Source: Sphingobacterium spiritivorum ATCC 33861 (lineage in GTDB: Bacteria > Bacteroidota > Bacteroidia > Sphingobacteriales > Sphingobacteriaceae). Taken from it: a stretch of DNA of 64,000 bases. Position 1 is the stretch's first letter; every line of letters begins with the position of its first letter. Location of the stretch: the NCBI RefSeq assembly GCF_000143765.1, contig NZ_GL379772.1:248001-312000 (forward strand), in the 5' to 3' direction. This document shows positions 7,795 through 17,651 of this stretch, piece after piece. The position numbers and the translations under genes are program-made. A model generated the notes under the pieces. That model was given only the letters and a program-made list of their open reading frames with translations. It was not told where the DNA came from and did no database searches.

Positions 7795-9105
7795 ATGAAC
7801 AAATGTATAGCGCTAGGTGTGGTCTTTTTCCTTATTGCCAGCATCAGCTATGGGCAGAAGAAAAAGAAGAAAAAAGATAATGATTCGGATCGTTCCCCAA
7901 AACAGGAGCTTATATACGATAATATCAATTACCTGCCTACCATACAATCGGTACAGCTCTATCCGGGTACTGCTGAGTCTACACTTCCTGTTATTGATCT
8001 GGAACAAAAAAATCAATTGTTGCTCAGCTTTGATGATCTGAGAGCTGATATCCGTAACTTTTATTTTAGTATTGAACATTGCGACGCAAACTGGATGCCC
8101 AGCAGACTATCTCCTCTGGAATATGCAGAAGGTTTCAATGAGGGACGTATAGATAATTACTCCAGTTCAAAAGCTACTTTTCAGCCTTACACAAATTATC
8201 AGGTCAATTTTCCGGATGAATACGTAGGGCCTAAGCTCCCCGGAAATTATTTGTTGAAAGTGTATGAAGATGCAGACAAGAGCAGACTCATTCTGACCCG
8301 TAAGTTCTATGTGATCCGCAAGCTGATGAGCTTATCGGCCAAAGTAACTCCATCAACAATAGTAAGTCTGCGCAATAAAAATCAGAAACTGGATGTATTT
8401 GTAAAGACCGGAGCCGTTACGATTACCAATCCCCAAAGAGATCTGCGTGTGGTCGCTTTACAGAATCAACGTACAGATAATATGATGAGTCTTTCTGACC
8501 CTATGTTTGCCGGAGGATCAGAAATCAACTACAACAACAGTCAGACACTGGACTTCAAAGGCAATAATGAATTCAGATATGTGGACTTACGCAGTCTGAA
8601 ATTGGGATCCGAACGGGTCAGCAGTATACGTATTGATTCGCTGGTGAGAGTGGACCTGCATCCGGACGAAGACAACAGTACCTCGACATACGCTTCCACA
8701 TTTGATGAAAACGGAAAATTCTATATCCGTAATATGGATCAGCGGGAAGCTACATTAGAAGGGGACTATGCTCAGGTCACCTTCTCTTTAAAGACAGATC
8801 AGACTGTAAAAGGTGACATTTATATTGTGGGTGGATTCAATAATTATCAGCGCACATCAGCAGGTAAACTGCACTATAATGAAAATCTCAAATTGTGGCA
8901 GGTGGTATTGCCGCTCAAACAAGGATTGTATGACTACGAATATGTCCTGCAAGACCCTTCGGGAAAAGTTATCACTGATGCATTTTCAGGAAGCTTTTAT
9001 CAGACGGGCAACAACTATCAGATCCTTCTCTACAACCGTAAAATAGGAACCTTCTGGGATGAACTTCTGGGTTTTGGAGAAGTCAGTATTAATAATCGTA
9101 AATAA
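7795..9105 (+). CDS. Type IX secretion system plug protein (DUF5103)
   Basis: A 436-residue exported protein: signal peptide (MNKCIALGVVFFLIASISYG), a Lys-rich stretch, then a beta-rich body. The region LLLSFDDLRADIRNFYFSIEHCDANW matches my memory of the DUF5103 family, whose members plug the SprA translocon of the Bacteroidota type IX secretion system from the periplasmic side. No other T9SS gene is in the window, which is usual because T9SS genes are scattered. The C-terminal part (about residues 325-425) resembles an early-set or carbohydrate-binding beta fold (GDIYIVGGFNNYQ). Family recognition is from motifs only. Confidence 0.75.
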   Translation: MNKCIALGVVFFLIASISYGQKKKKKKDNDSDRSPKQELIYDNINYLPTIQSVQLYPGTAESTLPVIDLEQKNQLLLSFDDLRADIRNFYFSIEHCDANWMPSRLSPLEYAEGFNEGRIDNYSSSKATFQPYTNYQVNFPDEYVGPKLPGNYLLKVYEDADKSRLILTRKFYVIRKLMSLSAKVTPSTIVSLRNKNQKLDVFVKTGAVTITNPQRDLRVVALQNQRTDNMMSLSDPMFAGGSEINYNNSQTLDFKGNNEFRYVDLRSLKLGSERVSSIRIDSLVRVDLHPDEDNSTSTYASTFDENGKFYIRNMDQREATLEGDYAQVTFSLKTDQTVKGDIYIVGGFNNYQRTSAGKLHYNENLKLWQVVLPLKQGLYDYEYVLQDPSGKVITDAFSGSFYQTGNNYQILLYNRKIGTFWDELLGFGEVSINNRK

Positions 9106-9115
9106 TCATACAGCA

Positions 9116-10552
9116 GTGGAAGAAAACACTTCAGAAAAAAAAGAGTTAAACAGAGGATTAAAAAACCGTCATATTCAACTGATCGCCTTAGGTGGCGCAA
9201 TCGGTACCGGTTTATTTTTAGGGATAGGTCCCGCTGCGGTATTAGCCGGCCCTGCTGTTATCCTGGGATATGCAGTAGCAGGGATTATTGCATTTTTTAT
9301 TATGCGCCAGTTGGGCGAAATGGTGGTAAATGAACCTGTTTCGGGTAGTTTCAGTCATTTTGCCAATAAGTATATGGGGCCGTTTGCAGGATTTTCTTCC
9401 GGCTGGAATTATTGGTTTCTGTATATTCTGGTCAGCATGTCCGAACTTACTGCTATTGGTGTGTATGTACAATTCTGGTGGCCTGAAATTCCATTATGGC
9501 AATCCAGCTTATTCTTTTTCATCGTTGTCAATGCGCTTAACCTGGCCTCAGTCAAAGTTTATGGTGAGGCTGAATTTTGGTTCTCTATAATCAAGGTACT
9601 GGCTATAGTAGCCATGATTATCTTCGGAACATATCTGCTCTTCAGCGGTTCAGGAGGTGAGCAGGCATCTGTAACAAATCTATGGAATGACGGCGGTTTC
9701 TTTCCCAAGGGCTGGTTATCAGAAGATGGTAAAGGTGGATTTCAGGGATTACTGGCAGCCATGGCGCTGATTATGTTTTCTTTCGGAGGGTTAGAGCTTA
9801 TTGGTATTACTGCTGCAGAAGCTGAAAATCCGGAGAAAAATATTCCGAGGGCAACCAATCAGGTGATTTACCGCATATTGATTTTCTATGTCGGGGCTTT
9901 GATTATTCTGTTTTCCCTGTCGCCATGGCGGAATATTACAGCCGGTAGCAGTCCGTTTGTCATGATCTTTGAGAACCTCAAAGGATTTCAGTTTTCGCTT
10001 TTCGGAAGTACGTTCTACTTTACTTCCATCATTGCCAATGCACTCAATATTATTGTACTGACGGCTGCATTGTCCGTATACAACAGCAGCGTGTATAGTA
10101 ACAGTCGTATGCTCTACGGATTAGCAAAACAGGGCAATGCACCCCGTTTCCTGCTCAAACTTAACAACAATCATGTGCCTATTATGGCAATATTGGTTTC
10201 TGCAGCATTTGCTGCAATTTGTATTATTATAAATAAACTGATACCGGAAAAGGCTTTGGGTATTCTGATGTCTCTGGTTGTATCCGCATTGATCATCAAT
10301 TGGCTGATGATATCCATTACGCATTTGTACTTCAAAAAGGAAAAAATTAAAGAAGGTAAGAAAACGCTGTTCCCTTCCTTTCTCTATCCGGTCAGTAACT
10401 ATATCTGCCTGATTTTTCTTGTCGGCATATTAGCGATGATGTGGATCACAGGTCTTAAGATTTCTGTAGAACTTATCCCTATATGGCTGATTCTGCTCTA
10501 TCTTGGATATCTGATTGTCAAGAAACGGCAAGCTAATCAGACGGAATCCTGA
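9116..10552 (+). CDS. APC-family amino-acid permease
   Basis: A 12-helix inner-membrane amino-acid/proton symporter of the APC superfamily (AAT type, related to CycA/GabP/AroP). The signature at the first helix is LNRGLKNRHIQLIALGGAIG, followed by GTGLFLG, and later SFGGLELIGITAAEAENPEKNIP. The frame opens at an ATG at 9059, inside the upstream gene. I chose the GTG at 9116, just after that gene's stop (9105), because the family usually has only 15-20 residues before the LNRGL motif. The ATG form would add 19 residues. Substrate is not resolvable; alanine, serine, glycine or an aromatic amino acid are all possible. Confidence 0.85.
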   Translation: MEENTSEKKELNRGLKNRHIQLIALGGAIGTGLFLGIGPAAVLAGPAVILGYAVAGIIAFFIMRQLGEMVVNEPVSGSFSHFANKYMGPFAGFSSGWNYWFLYILVSMSELTAIGVYVQFWWPEIPLWQSSLFFFIVVNALNLASVKVYGEAEFWFSIIKVLAIVAMIIFGTYLLFSGSGGEQASVTNLWNDGGFFPKGWLSEDGKGGFQGLLAAMALIMFSFGGLELIGITAAEAENPEKNIPRATNQVIYRILIFYVGALIILFSLSPWRNITAGSSPFVMIFENLKGFQFSLFGSTFYFTSIIANALNIIVLTAALSVYNSSVYSNSRMLYGLAKQGNAPRFLLKLNNNHVPIMAILVSAAFAAICIIINKLIPEKALGILMSLVVSALIINWLMISITHLYFKKEKIKEGKKTLFPSFLYPVSNYICLIFLVGILAMMWITGLKISVELIPIWLILLYLGYLIVKKRQANQTES

Positions 10553-10555
10553 TCA

Positions 10556-10972
10556 TTAGTGATTTTCAGATAAATATTCTTTGATATACCCGAAAAGCCT
10601 GTCCTTTGTGATAGGCTTTTCTATATACTCATTAATAAACACGTAATTGTGAATTTTCTGTTTGTCAACAGTACTGGTAGATGAACTCAGGATATACACA
10701 GGAATATGCAATACAAAATTTATTCCTTCCTGCATCATTTCGTCCATCAGCTCCCATCCGGATAAAAAGGGCATATCAATGTCTACAAAGAGGATATCCG
10801 GGAGTTTATCCTTCTCATACTGATACAACCGAAAGTAGTTCAATGCCTCCAGACCATTTTCAAATACCTGAACCTGAACAGATATCTCCGGAAAGCTTTC
10901 CAGCATTTTACTGAAAATAAGGCGGAATATAATATCATCATCGACAATAGCTACACGGAAGGTCTTTATCAT
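10556..10972 (-). CDS. Single-domain response regulator (CheY-like)
   Basis: A 138-residue receiver domain with no output domain. It has the acidic pocket (Asp11-Asp12-Asp13), the phospho-acceptor Asp64 in LFVDIDMP, the switch Ser/Thr region (YILSSSTS) and the conserved Lys in EKPI. Its start overlaps the stop of the PAS histidine kinase by 4 nt, so the two form a kinase-regulator pair on one transcript. Because there is no DNA-binding domain, it probably passes the signal through protein contact or a phosphorelay. Confidence 0.92.
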   Translation of the reverse strand: MIKTFRVAIVDDDIIFRLIFSKMLESFPEISVQVQVFENGLEALNYFRLYQYEKDKLPDILFVDIDMPFLSGWELMDEMMQEGINFVLHIPVYILSSSTSTVDKQKIHNYVFINEYIEKPITKDRLFGYIKEYLSENH

Positions 10973-12876
10973 ATCGTTAGAATAGGTGCATTCTGGTGTA
11001 AATAAAAATGTACAGTAAATATACTTCCTTTACCGGGCTCACTTGTGACGGTGATTTTCCCTCCGAGCGATTCTATCTGACACCGAGTCATGAATAAACC
11101 GACTCCTTTACTATCAAATCCTCTATGGAATGTTTTTCTGAATTTAAATAACTGATTACCATATTTGAGAAGATCTATACCAACGCCGTTATCTTCAAAA
11201 CTCAGGCATACATTATTCCGGTCATGATAAGCACGAATATGTATATGAGGATGTTTGCCTTCTACAGAATACTTTAACGCATTACTCAGCAGGTTTAGCA
11301 TAATACTTTCCAAATATATTCTATAGTAGTAAATCCCCCTGACTTCAAAATCCGTTGTTACTACAGCTTCTTTACTTTGTATCTCAACAATGGACTGCTG
11401 AAAAACCTTATTATATATTTGATCAAATTCACAGTAATGAAAAGGAATAGTCTGTGGGTTACGAATTTCAAGGACTTCAATTAATTCCTGTAAGATCTCT
11501 GTAAGACCATCACTGCTTAACTCCAGCAGCTGCAGATATTCTTCTCTGTCATCTTCATTCTCTGCTGTCAGAATCTCCTGAACAAGCATTTTTATATTGA
11601 CTACAGGTCCTCGCAGATTATGGGCTACAATCTTGTTAAACTCTTCAAGCTGCTGGATTTTAGTTTCAAGATCAAACATGGCTGTTTTCAGCTGGTTCTT
11701 CTGACGTTCCAGTATTTCCATATTCTTTTTAGACAAACTTATGTCTTGCACCTGTGCTATAAAAAAAACAGGAATCCCCTTTGCATCCGAAACTTTGGAA
11801 AGGGTGAGCATGCACCAGATAAAATGTCCTCTTTTGTGCCTGTACCGTTTTTCCATCGTATAACTTTCTATTTCGCCCAATCGTAGTTTTTCCATATTCT
11901 GCACATCCAGATTCAGGTCGTCAGGATGCGTATATTCATGGAAACTCATAGTAGTCAGCTCGGAGACTGTATACCCAAGTATTTTACATAGTGTCTTATT
12001 TACTTCCAGACATACCCCATCCTGATTTACCATCGCCATACCTATGCCTGAATACTGGAAAGCCTGATTGAATTTTTGTTCATTTATTCGTGTCATTTCC
12101 TCCCGTCTTAAACGTTCAGTAATATCAGAAACAATCACAGCTACACGATCCTGCATTAGTCGGATAGGACGGGTCTGTATTCTGTACCAGTTGTCTTTGT
12201 GGGAATCAAACGGCGATTGATATTCCAGTTCATTAGAAGTTCTGTCTTTCAAAGAATTTTTTATAAGAGACAGGAAAGAGGCTGCCAGATCAGCAGGGAA
12301 TAATTCCGCTATATTTTTATTCAGAAAATAATCCGGAATATAGAACAGACTTTTAAGGTCATTTACCCAATAATTGAGAATAATACCCTCAGCAGTAGCT
12401 TCGAAAACAATATCATCAAGTGATGCAACCAACAGATGAAGCTGTTTTTCATTATCCAAGACCTTGCGGTTTACTTTCATAATCCGGCTTACATCCGAAA
12501 AGGAAGTCAGGATATAAGAAACTTCCTGGATACATATCTGCGAGACATTCAGCGAATGCCAAAACATCTGATTATCCTGCTGCATCGACACCATAATCAC
12601 ATCCTGTTGTGCTATGCCCGTTTCTGCAGTAATTCTAACCGGAAATTTTTCACTTGTAAAAGGGATAAAATGTTCATCACAAAAATTGGCAAACAAATCA
12701 TAAACATTCCTGACTGAAGTGGATCCTCTGTCTATATTCAGGACTTGCGCCGCCTTCTCATTCCAGAAAACCAATCTGCCGTCAGGACGTGATACAATCA
12801 TACCATGAGTGGTGCCATTAAGTATGGGTAACAATACCTCTTCGACTGACAGACTTCTAAGTTCCTCTGTGAGCAT
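10969..12876 (-). CDS. PAS-domain sensor histidine kinase
   Basis: A 635-residue, apparently soluble kinase with no clear membrane segment. Three PAS-like modules (about 10-125, 145-260 and 270-390) precede a HisKA region with phospho-acceptor His419 in AHNLRGP. A HATPase domain follows, with N box (NLLSNALKYS), G1 (EDNGVGID) and G2 (KGVGLFMTR). Multiple PAS domains suggest sensing of a small ligand, redox or light signal in the cytoplasm; the ligand is unknown. It is co-transcribed with the single-domain regulator at its 3' end. Confidence 0.9.
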   Translation of the reverse strand: MLTEELRSLSVEEVLLPILNGTTHGMIVSRPDGRLVFWNEKAAQVLNIDRGSTSVRNVYDLFANFCDEHFIPFTSEKFPVRITAETGIAQQDVIMVSMQQDNQMFWHSLNVSQICIQEVSYILTSFSDVSRIMKVNRKVLDNEKQLHLLVASLDDIVFEATAEGIILNYWVNDLKSLFYIPDYFLNKNIAELFPADLAASFLSLIKNSLKDRTSNELEYQSPFDSHKDNWYRIQTRPIRLMQDRVAVIVSDITERLRREEMTRINEQKFNQAFQYSGIGMAMVNQDGVCLEVNKTLCKILGYTVSELTTMSFHEYTHPDDLNLDVQNMEKLRLGEIESYTMEKRYRHKRGHFIWCMLTLSKVSDAKGIPVFFIAQVQDISLSKKNMEILERQKNQLKTAMFDLETKIQQLEEFNKIVAHNLRGPVVNIKMLVQEILTAENEDDREEYLQLLELSSDGLTEILQELIEVLEIRNPQTIPFHYCEFDQIYNKVFQQSIVEIQSKEAVVTTDFEVRGIYYYRIYLESIMLNLLSNALKYSVEGKHPHIHIRAYHDRNNVCLSFEDNGVGIDLLKYGNQLFKFRKTFHRGFDSKGVGLFMTRCQIESLGGKITVTSEPGKGSIFTVHFYLHQNAPILTI

Positions 12877-13259
12877 TCTCTCTTACGGTTTATTATTCAA
12901 TATTAATTTCCCTATTACAAAAAAGTCAGGTCTCCGAATCCAAAACTTTCTCAAGGCGGTTTAGACAACGATCAACGATTGTTGGGGGATATTTCTTAAA
13001 TAGTATTACTAACTAATTTAATGTTCAGTACTAAAAAAGGATTTCTTACTAAAACATACTGAAATTCATAAAAAAGTAAATTTTCCGACAATTATATTTT
13101 AAATGTAGGTATTTCCATTATTTATTTCGGTGTTCAGCCAAATATTTTTTTCATCCTGTGACCCTCCGGCATCTCAGGATTACATTGTCATTTTTAGGAT
13201 TGATTTTATATGCACGCATAATAGATCCATAAATATTTATATTTTTGCACAAAATTTAA
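12877..13259. other. Intergenic region between the divergent kinase and FUSC genes
   Basis: About 380 A/T-rich bases with no reading frame I would call a gene. The only recognisable element is the -7 box TATTTTTG at 13240-13247, 12 nt before the FUSC start. I saw no tRNA or riboswitch. Confidence 0.5.
13240..13247 (+). promoter_or_regulatory. Candidate -7 promoter box of the FUSC gene
   Basis: TATTTTTG fits TAnnTTTG and ends 12 nt before the ATG at 13260, implying a very short leader. Confidence 0.4.
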
Positions 13260-15278
13260 ATGTCTGATTATATGGCATTCCATGCACTTAAGCACAGCAT
13301 TTCTTCCATCTCAAGACTTGTTTTCCAGTTTATCGCAGGGGAAAACAGTGGCGATGCTTTCCGCAACATTTTTACAACGCTAGTACCCAGCATTATAATC
13401 TTTTATACCGGTCATCTGGACACAGCCATTACGGTAGGTATGGGTGCATTATTATCCTCTCTGACTGATCTTCCCGGCAACCGTCAGGATAAATGGAAAT
13501 CCGCAAAATGGTGTATACCCTTATTTTTTATTGCTTCATTTGCTACTGCTTATGCAATTTCTTCCGCCTGGCTCCTTCTACCCATACTGATAATATCGGG
13601 CTTTGTCTGTGCCATGCTATCGGTATTCGGTCTGCGGGTCGGGATTAACGGGACTTTAACTCTTATTCTGATCAGTTTTGTAGTTGGTTTATGGCCCTCT
13701 CACCCGCTGTCCTTCAGTATAGAAATTACCTTAGGTGCTGTCTGGTTTTATATGATCAGTATATTGCAGGCTTATATCGTACCTTACCGTTCATTACGTC
13801 ATGCTATGGCAGACGGTTTCCGAAGTATGGCTGTATTACTTCAGGCCAAAGCAAAGTGTTATGATGAGCATATCCCGTTAGAAAAAGCATACAGAGAGCT
13901 CGGAAGGCTACATATCCAGGTAAGTGATCAGCAAGAGACCATACGTTTTCTCTTACTAAGGGAAAAAAAACTGATCTCTTCTGAAGATGGAAAAATCTGG
14001 CTGGATCAGGTCTATCAGCTGATCGATCTGTACGAGTTATTAATGGCTCTTGATCATGATTATGAGTCTATCCGCAAGACTTTGGAACCTACAGGAGCAT
14101 TAGAACATATCCGCAAGCTGATCATTATGATCGCCCGCGAGATAGATCTATTAGCAGCGAATCCATCAAAAAAGATCGCTGATCAGCATACTAATTGTAT
14201 ACAGATTACTCCATTGCTGCATCAGCTTACCACGATACGGGATCAGCAGGAGGGCGAAGCGTACTCCATTTTAAATGCCACTATTCGCAACATCCAATTG
14301 ATTCTTGATTTTATTACACGTATCCGATCAACATCGGATGCGAAGGTATACAATTCGGTAAAGGAAAATGAATACCAGCATTTTCTTTCTTTGCCACCCA
14401 GAGGATGGACAGCTGTCAAAAATCAACTTAGCTTTCATTCCACCATATTTCCGTTTGCCTTGCGACTGGCGGTTTTATTTGGATTAGGTGGATTATTCGG
14501 TATGATCCTGCCAGAATACCGATACACCTACTGGATCTTGCTGACTATTGCTATTGTGGCGCGCCCAGGCTTTGCAACTACTCAGCGTCGTAATTTCCAA
14601 CGTATTACGGGTACGCTTACAGGTATTCTATTAGGCATATTAATTCTGAATCTGATTTCTAATATACCTGTACTACTTATTATAGCAGCTGTATGCCTTT
14701 ATGGTTTCTTTCTGTTCAATAAACCCAATTATCTGGTTAGTGTACTGTTTATTACAGCGGGGATTGTCATTACCTTAAATAGTTATGAGGGAAATATTGA
14801 CCGCATATTGGGAAGCCGTATTATATTTACGCTGATCGGATGTCTGCTGGCTGTGGCAGGCTATTTCTTTGTTCCGATAAGGCAGAAACGCGGCATGTTG
14901 AATCTGGCTGATTTGGTCGTTCAACACAATAAGCAATATTTTAAGGTCGTTGACAGCCAGCTTCAGGATCATCAACCGGATATATACGAGATTCGTCTGG
15001 CAAGAAAAAAAGCACAGACTGCACTAGCTTCATTTTCAGACACAATAACACAGCTGCAACACGAACCCGGTAATAAAAAGAAAGATTGGTCTGATGCGAA
15101 TACTTTCCATGCTCTTGCATATCGTATCAATTCACTGATCGTAGGATTATCGATCAATGTTACATTACAATATCAATCTGCAGTAAAATCACAGCAACTT
15201 GACCTTCGAATACAAGCCATCAGCAATCTTCTGGATGAGCTGGATCAACTGGCAAAAAGTCTGAGACAGACGATGTAA
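13260..15278 (+). CDS. FUSC-family inner-membrane protein (YccS/AaeB-like)
   Basis: A 672-residue membrane protein with the two-halved FUSC layout. An N-terminal cluster of about six helices (residues 35-180) precedes a long soluble helical region (about 185-400). A second helical cluster (about 400-530) contains the conserved YRYTYWILLTIAIVARPGF segment (family pattern P.YAYWI.LT). A soluble C-terminal tail follows. Members include YccS and the AaeB aromatic-acid efflux pump. An efflux role is inferred from the family; the substrate is unknown. It stands alone with its own short leader. Confidence 0.85.
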   Translation: MSDYMAFHALKHSISSISRLVFQFIAGENSGDAFRNIFTTLVPSIIIFYTGHLDTAITVGMGALLSSLTDLPGNRQDKWKSAKWCIPLFFIASFATAYAISSAWLLLPILIISGFVCAMLSVFGLRVGINGTLTLILISFVVGLWPSHPLSFSIEITLGAVWFYMISILQAYIVPYRSLRHAMADGFRSMAVLLQAKAKCYDEHIPLEKAYRELGRLHIQVSDQQETIRFLLLREKKLISSEDGKIWLDQVYQLIDLYELLMALDHDYESIRKTLEPTGALEHIRKLIIMIAREIDLLAANPSKKIADQHTNCIQITPLLHQLTTIRDQQEGEAYSILNATIRNIQLILDFITRIRSTSDAKVYNSVKENEYQHFLSLPPRGWTAVKNQLSFHSTIFPFALRLAVLFGLGGLFGMILPEYRYTYWILLTIAIVARPGFATTQRRNFQRITGTLTGILLGILILNLISNIPVLLIIAAVCLYGFFLFNKPNYLVSVLFITAGIVITLNSYEGNIDRILGSRIIFTLIGCLLAVAGYFFVPIRQKRGMLNLADLVVQHNKQYFKVVDSQLQDHQPDIYEIRLARKKAQTALASFSDTITQLQHEPGNKKKDWSDANTFHALAYRINSLIVGLSINVTLQYQSAVKSQQLDLRIQAISNLLDELDQLAKSLRQTM

Positions 15279-15660
15279 ACACCCTCCTGTACGGAGATCT
15301 TTTATTGTCAAAAAAACTCGGTTTTCCGCTGAAATATCCAATTATATAGCAACAGAATTCCACAAAAGATTTTTAAAATCAGATAGATTCTGCTATTTTT
15401 AAATAAATATCAACAAAATATATAACTAACTATTAGGAATTCTTTGCAAACAAATTCTGAATGTATTTTTTAAGTAAGCCGTAGGTGTCATTGCTTTAAT
15501 CTTCTGTTATGAAGTCACTAAAAATAATTGACAGAATAAAGTGTAATATACATATCCTAATTTTGTTTGAGCAACCTTTAGTTTATCCTTCATATATTAG
15601 TTTAAGCGCATCTATTGTACTAAATGCCACTAATTTATTACATTTGCCCGCACCCAACAC
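15279..15660. other. Intergenic region upstream of the ECF sigma gene
   Basis: About 380 A/T-rich bases without a supportable gene. It holds the sigma-gene promoter at 15615-15646. No clear terminator hairpin follows the FUSC stop. Confidence 0.5.
15615..15646 (+). promoter_or_regulatory. Housekeeping-type promoter of the ECF sigma gene
   Basis: A TTG at 15615-15617 and TACATTTG at 15639-15646 are separated by 21 nt, matching the Bacteroidota TTG...TAnnTTTG promoter. The box ends 14 nt before the ATG at 15661. Confidence 0.6.
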
Positions 15661-16227
15661 ATGAATACAAGTACAGAACATACCTACCTGCCTCTGTTAG
15701 CTAAGATAGTTAATCATGATGAGCATGCTTTTTCTGAACTGTATGATCTGTTCTACCCTTCCTTATCCCGTCATATCCTCCAAAAAATTGATGACAGCAC
15801 TGTTGCCGAAGACTTATTACATGATCTCTTCCTGAGTTTGTGGAAAAACAGGGAAAATTTATTAAAAATTGAATCTCTTCCTGCCTACCTGTACTCTTCC
15901 TGTCGTTATCTAGTCATTGCTTACTACCAAAAGAAAACGGCAGTAGAATATTATGATGATTTGTCAGATTATGATCTTCTGCTGGAAGAACAACCTCTTG
16001 AGGAACGCTTACATTATCGTTATGTACTGGATATCGTAGAGCAGGAAATAGAGAATCTGCCTGAAAAATGTAAGCAGATTTTCAGACTGAGCAGAGAGGA
16101 ATTCAAGACAAATAAAGAGATAGCCAAAGATTTTGATATTTCTGAATCTACTGTAGAAAACCATATCAATAAGGCTATCAAGAGATTAAAATCTGTCACA
16201 CGTCATTTTTTTCATTTCTTTCTTTAA
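15661..16227 (+). CDS. FecI-like ECF RNA polymerase sigma factor
   Basis: A 188-residue ECF sigma-70 factor. Region 2 lies at about 15-85 (AFSELYDLFYPSLSRHIL, then AEDLLHDLFLSLWKN). Region 4 lies at about 125-180 (LPEKCKQIFRLSREEF, then the helix-turn-helix KEIAKDFDISESTVENHINK). Together with the downstream FecR anti-sigma and the STN-bearing SusC, it forms a cell-surface signalling cascade. When the outer-membrane transporter binds substrate, FecR should release or activate this factor to transcribe the importer genes. It has its own housekeeping-like promoter. Confidence 0.93.
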   Translation: MNTSTEHTYLPLLAKIVNHDEHAFSELYDLFYPSLSRHILQKIDDSTVAEDLLHDLFLSLWKNRENLLKIESLPAYLYSSCRYLVIAYYQKKTAVEYYDDLSDYDLLLEEQPLEERLHYRYVLDIVEQEIENLPEKCKQIFRLSREEFKTNKEIAKDFDISESTVENHINKAIKRLKSVTRHFFHFFL

Positions 16228-16328
16228 TATTTCAAAAAAAATAAAAAAAAGAGTAGGTGCTGCCCCCCGCAAGTCTCACTACATATATACAAGCGAACTG
16301 TAAAGTCATTAGCTAACAGCCGTATATT

Positions 16329-17459
16329 ATGAAAGCAGACAAGAAGATCAGTCATATTCTAACTAAATATTTGCGCAGGCAAGAAAGCGTTGAGGAACGT
16401 CAGGCATTGTACAAATGGTATGATGAGCTCGATCATGTGCATTCAGATGCTGATCCCGGATCTTCTCAGAAACGGACAAAAGCAAAACTTTTGAAAGAAA
16501 TCAATCCGTCATCCTCTGTTATCAAACCACTGTGGTATAAACTCGGTGCAGTAGCGGCTTTATTACTGATCGGTTATTTCGGATATACATATTTTAGTGC
16601 CCGCAATAGCTTCAGTCCCATGGATGCTCAGGAAATCGCGGCTATAACTCCGGGAGAAAATAAAGCGACTATAACACTGGCGGACGGAAAAGTAATAGAT
16701 CTGAATGAGCTGGATACAGAACAGTCCCTGACAGCGGGCAACGGACTGTTTATCAAAGATGCTTCGGGCCGGATTACCTACTTCAATAAAACTACAACTG
16801 CCCATCCGGATAAGTTAAATACACTAAAAACACCTAAAGCCGGGCAATACAGTATTGTGCTTTCTGATGGCACCAAGGTATTTCTTAATGCCCAATCCAG
16901 TTTATCTTATCCGGAAACATTTGGAAATACGGATCGTATTGTCACGCTGCAGGGAGAAGCCTATTTTGAGGTAACCAAAGATCCGCAGCATCGCAAATTC
17001 ATTGTAAAGACCGCAAAACAAACCACAGAAGTACTGGGGACAAAGTTTAATATTAATGCTTACGAGGATGAACCTGTCGTCAGGACGACACTTGCAGAAG
17101 GATCTGTCCGGGTAAATCCAAACAACAAAAACATTACTCCAATCACCTTAAAACCTGATGAACAAACTGTACTACAAGCAAATAAAATGCTGAGTCAGCA
17201 GGTAGATGCCAGCTATGCCATAGGCTGGACACAAGGACAGTTTTGCTTTGACGGCACCAACTCTGAGGAGGTACTCCGTCAAATTGCGCGCTGGTATGAT
17301 GTAGAAATCGAGTATGCCAACAAAAATGCGATCACTTACAGCGGAAAGATTCCTAAAAATCTATCCCTTGATAAACTTATAAAACTATTGGAGTACGCAG
17401 ATATAAACGTACAGGCAGTTACCAATCAACAAAACAAACGAAAATTAATCATAAACTAA
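16329..17459 (+). CDS. FecR-family anti-sigma factor / sigma regulator
   Basis: A 376-residue single-pass inner-membrane protein. A short cytoplasmic N-terminal helix region (KYLRRQESVEERQALYKWY) should bind the sigma factor. One transmembrane helix follows (about 65-80, KLGAVAALLLIGYFGYTYF), then the periplasmic FecR domain (SDGTKVFLNAQSSLSYP and GEAYFEVTKD). The C-terminal DUF4974 domain (about 300-372) is an STN-like fold thought to contact the STN domain of the partner transporter. It lies 101 nt after the sigma gene and 192 nt before susC. Confidence 0.93.
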   Translation: MKADKKISHILTKYLRRQESVEERQALYKWYDELDHVHSDADPGSSQKRTKAKLLKEINPSSSVIKPLWYKLGAVAALLLIGYFGYTYFSARNSFSPMDAQEIAAITPGENKATITLADGKVIDLNELDTEQSLTAGNGLFIKDASGRITYFNKTTTAHPDKLNTLKTPKAGQYSIVLSDGTKVFLNAQSSLSYPETFGNTDRIVTLQGEAYFEVTKDPQHRKFIVKTAKQTTEVLGTKFNINAYEDEPVVRTTLAEGSVRVNPNNKNITPITLKPDEQTVLQANKMLSQQVDASYAIGWTQGQFCFDGTNSEEVLRQIARWYDVEIEYANKNAITYSGKIPKNLSLDKLIKLLEYADINVQAVTNQQNKRKLIIN

Positions 17460-17505
17460 CCTTAACTAAAAATGAAAAGAATAGATCATAACTACGAACA
17501 CGGCT

Positions 17506-17546
17506 AAATCCGGAAAGTGCAGTAAAACAAAAAATCCGGAAAGTGC
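17506..17546 (+). repeat. 15-nt direct repeat between fecR and susC
   Basis: AAATCCGGAAAGTGC occurs at 17506-17520 and again at 17532-17546 (period 26 nt), and a partial copy (ATCCGGA) follows at about 17556. The stretch is more G/C-rich than its surroundings. It could bind a regulator or be a fragment of older coding sequence. Confidence 0.55.
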
Positions 17547-17606
17547 GCCAACACGATCCGGACCGATGCGTTTAGCTGCGAAAAAAACAGTGGCAATTGT
17601 TTTTTC

Positions 17607-17623
17607 TAATTATCGAATAATTA
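17607..17623. promoter_or_regulatory. Palindrome upstream of susC
   Basis: TAATTAT (17607-17613) and ATAATTA (17617-17623) are perfect inverted repeats around a CGA centre, 28 nt before the annotated susC start. It may be an operator or part of an ECF-type promoter. It is A/T-rich, so chance is possible. Confidence 0.4.
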
Positions 17624-17651
17624 AATTTTACATCTAAACTTAACAAAGTTA

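Noticed and set aside
9059..9115. The ATG at 9059 as the permease start
   Set aside because: It lies 47 nt inside the upstream gene and adds 19 residues not expected before the family's N-terminal motif. The GTG at 9116 fits better, although the ATG cannot be fully excluded.
16228..16328. A/G-rich then C-rich stretch between the sigma and fecR genes as a riboswitch
   Set aside because: No paired structure resembling a known riboswitch could be drawn; it looks like an ordinary spacer.
17507..17640. An open frame running through the fecR-susC gap as a small gene
   Set aside because: It has no start codon for most of its length and no family resemblance. The direct repeats explain part of its openness.
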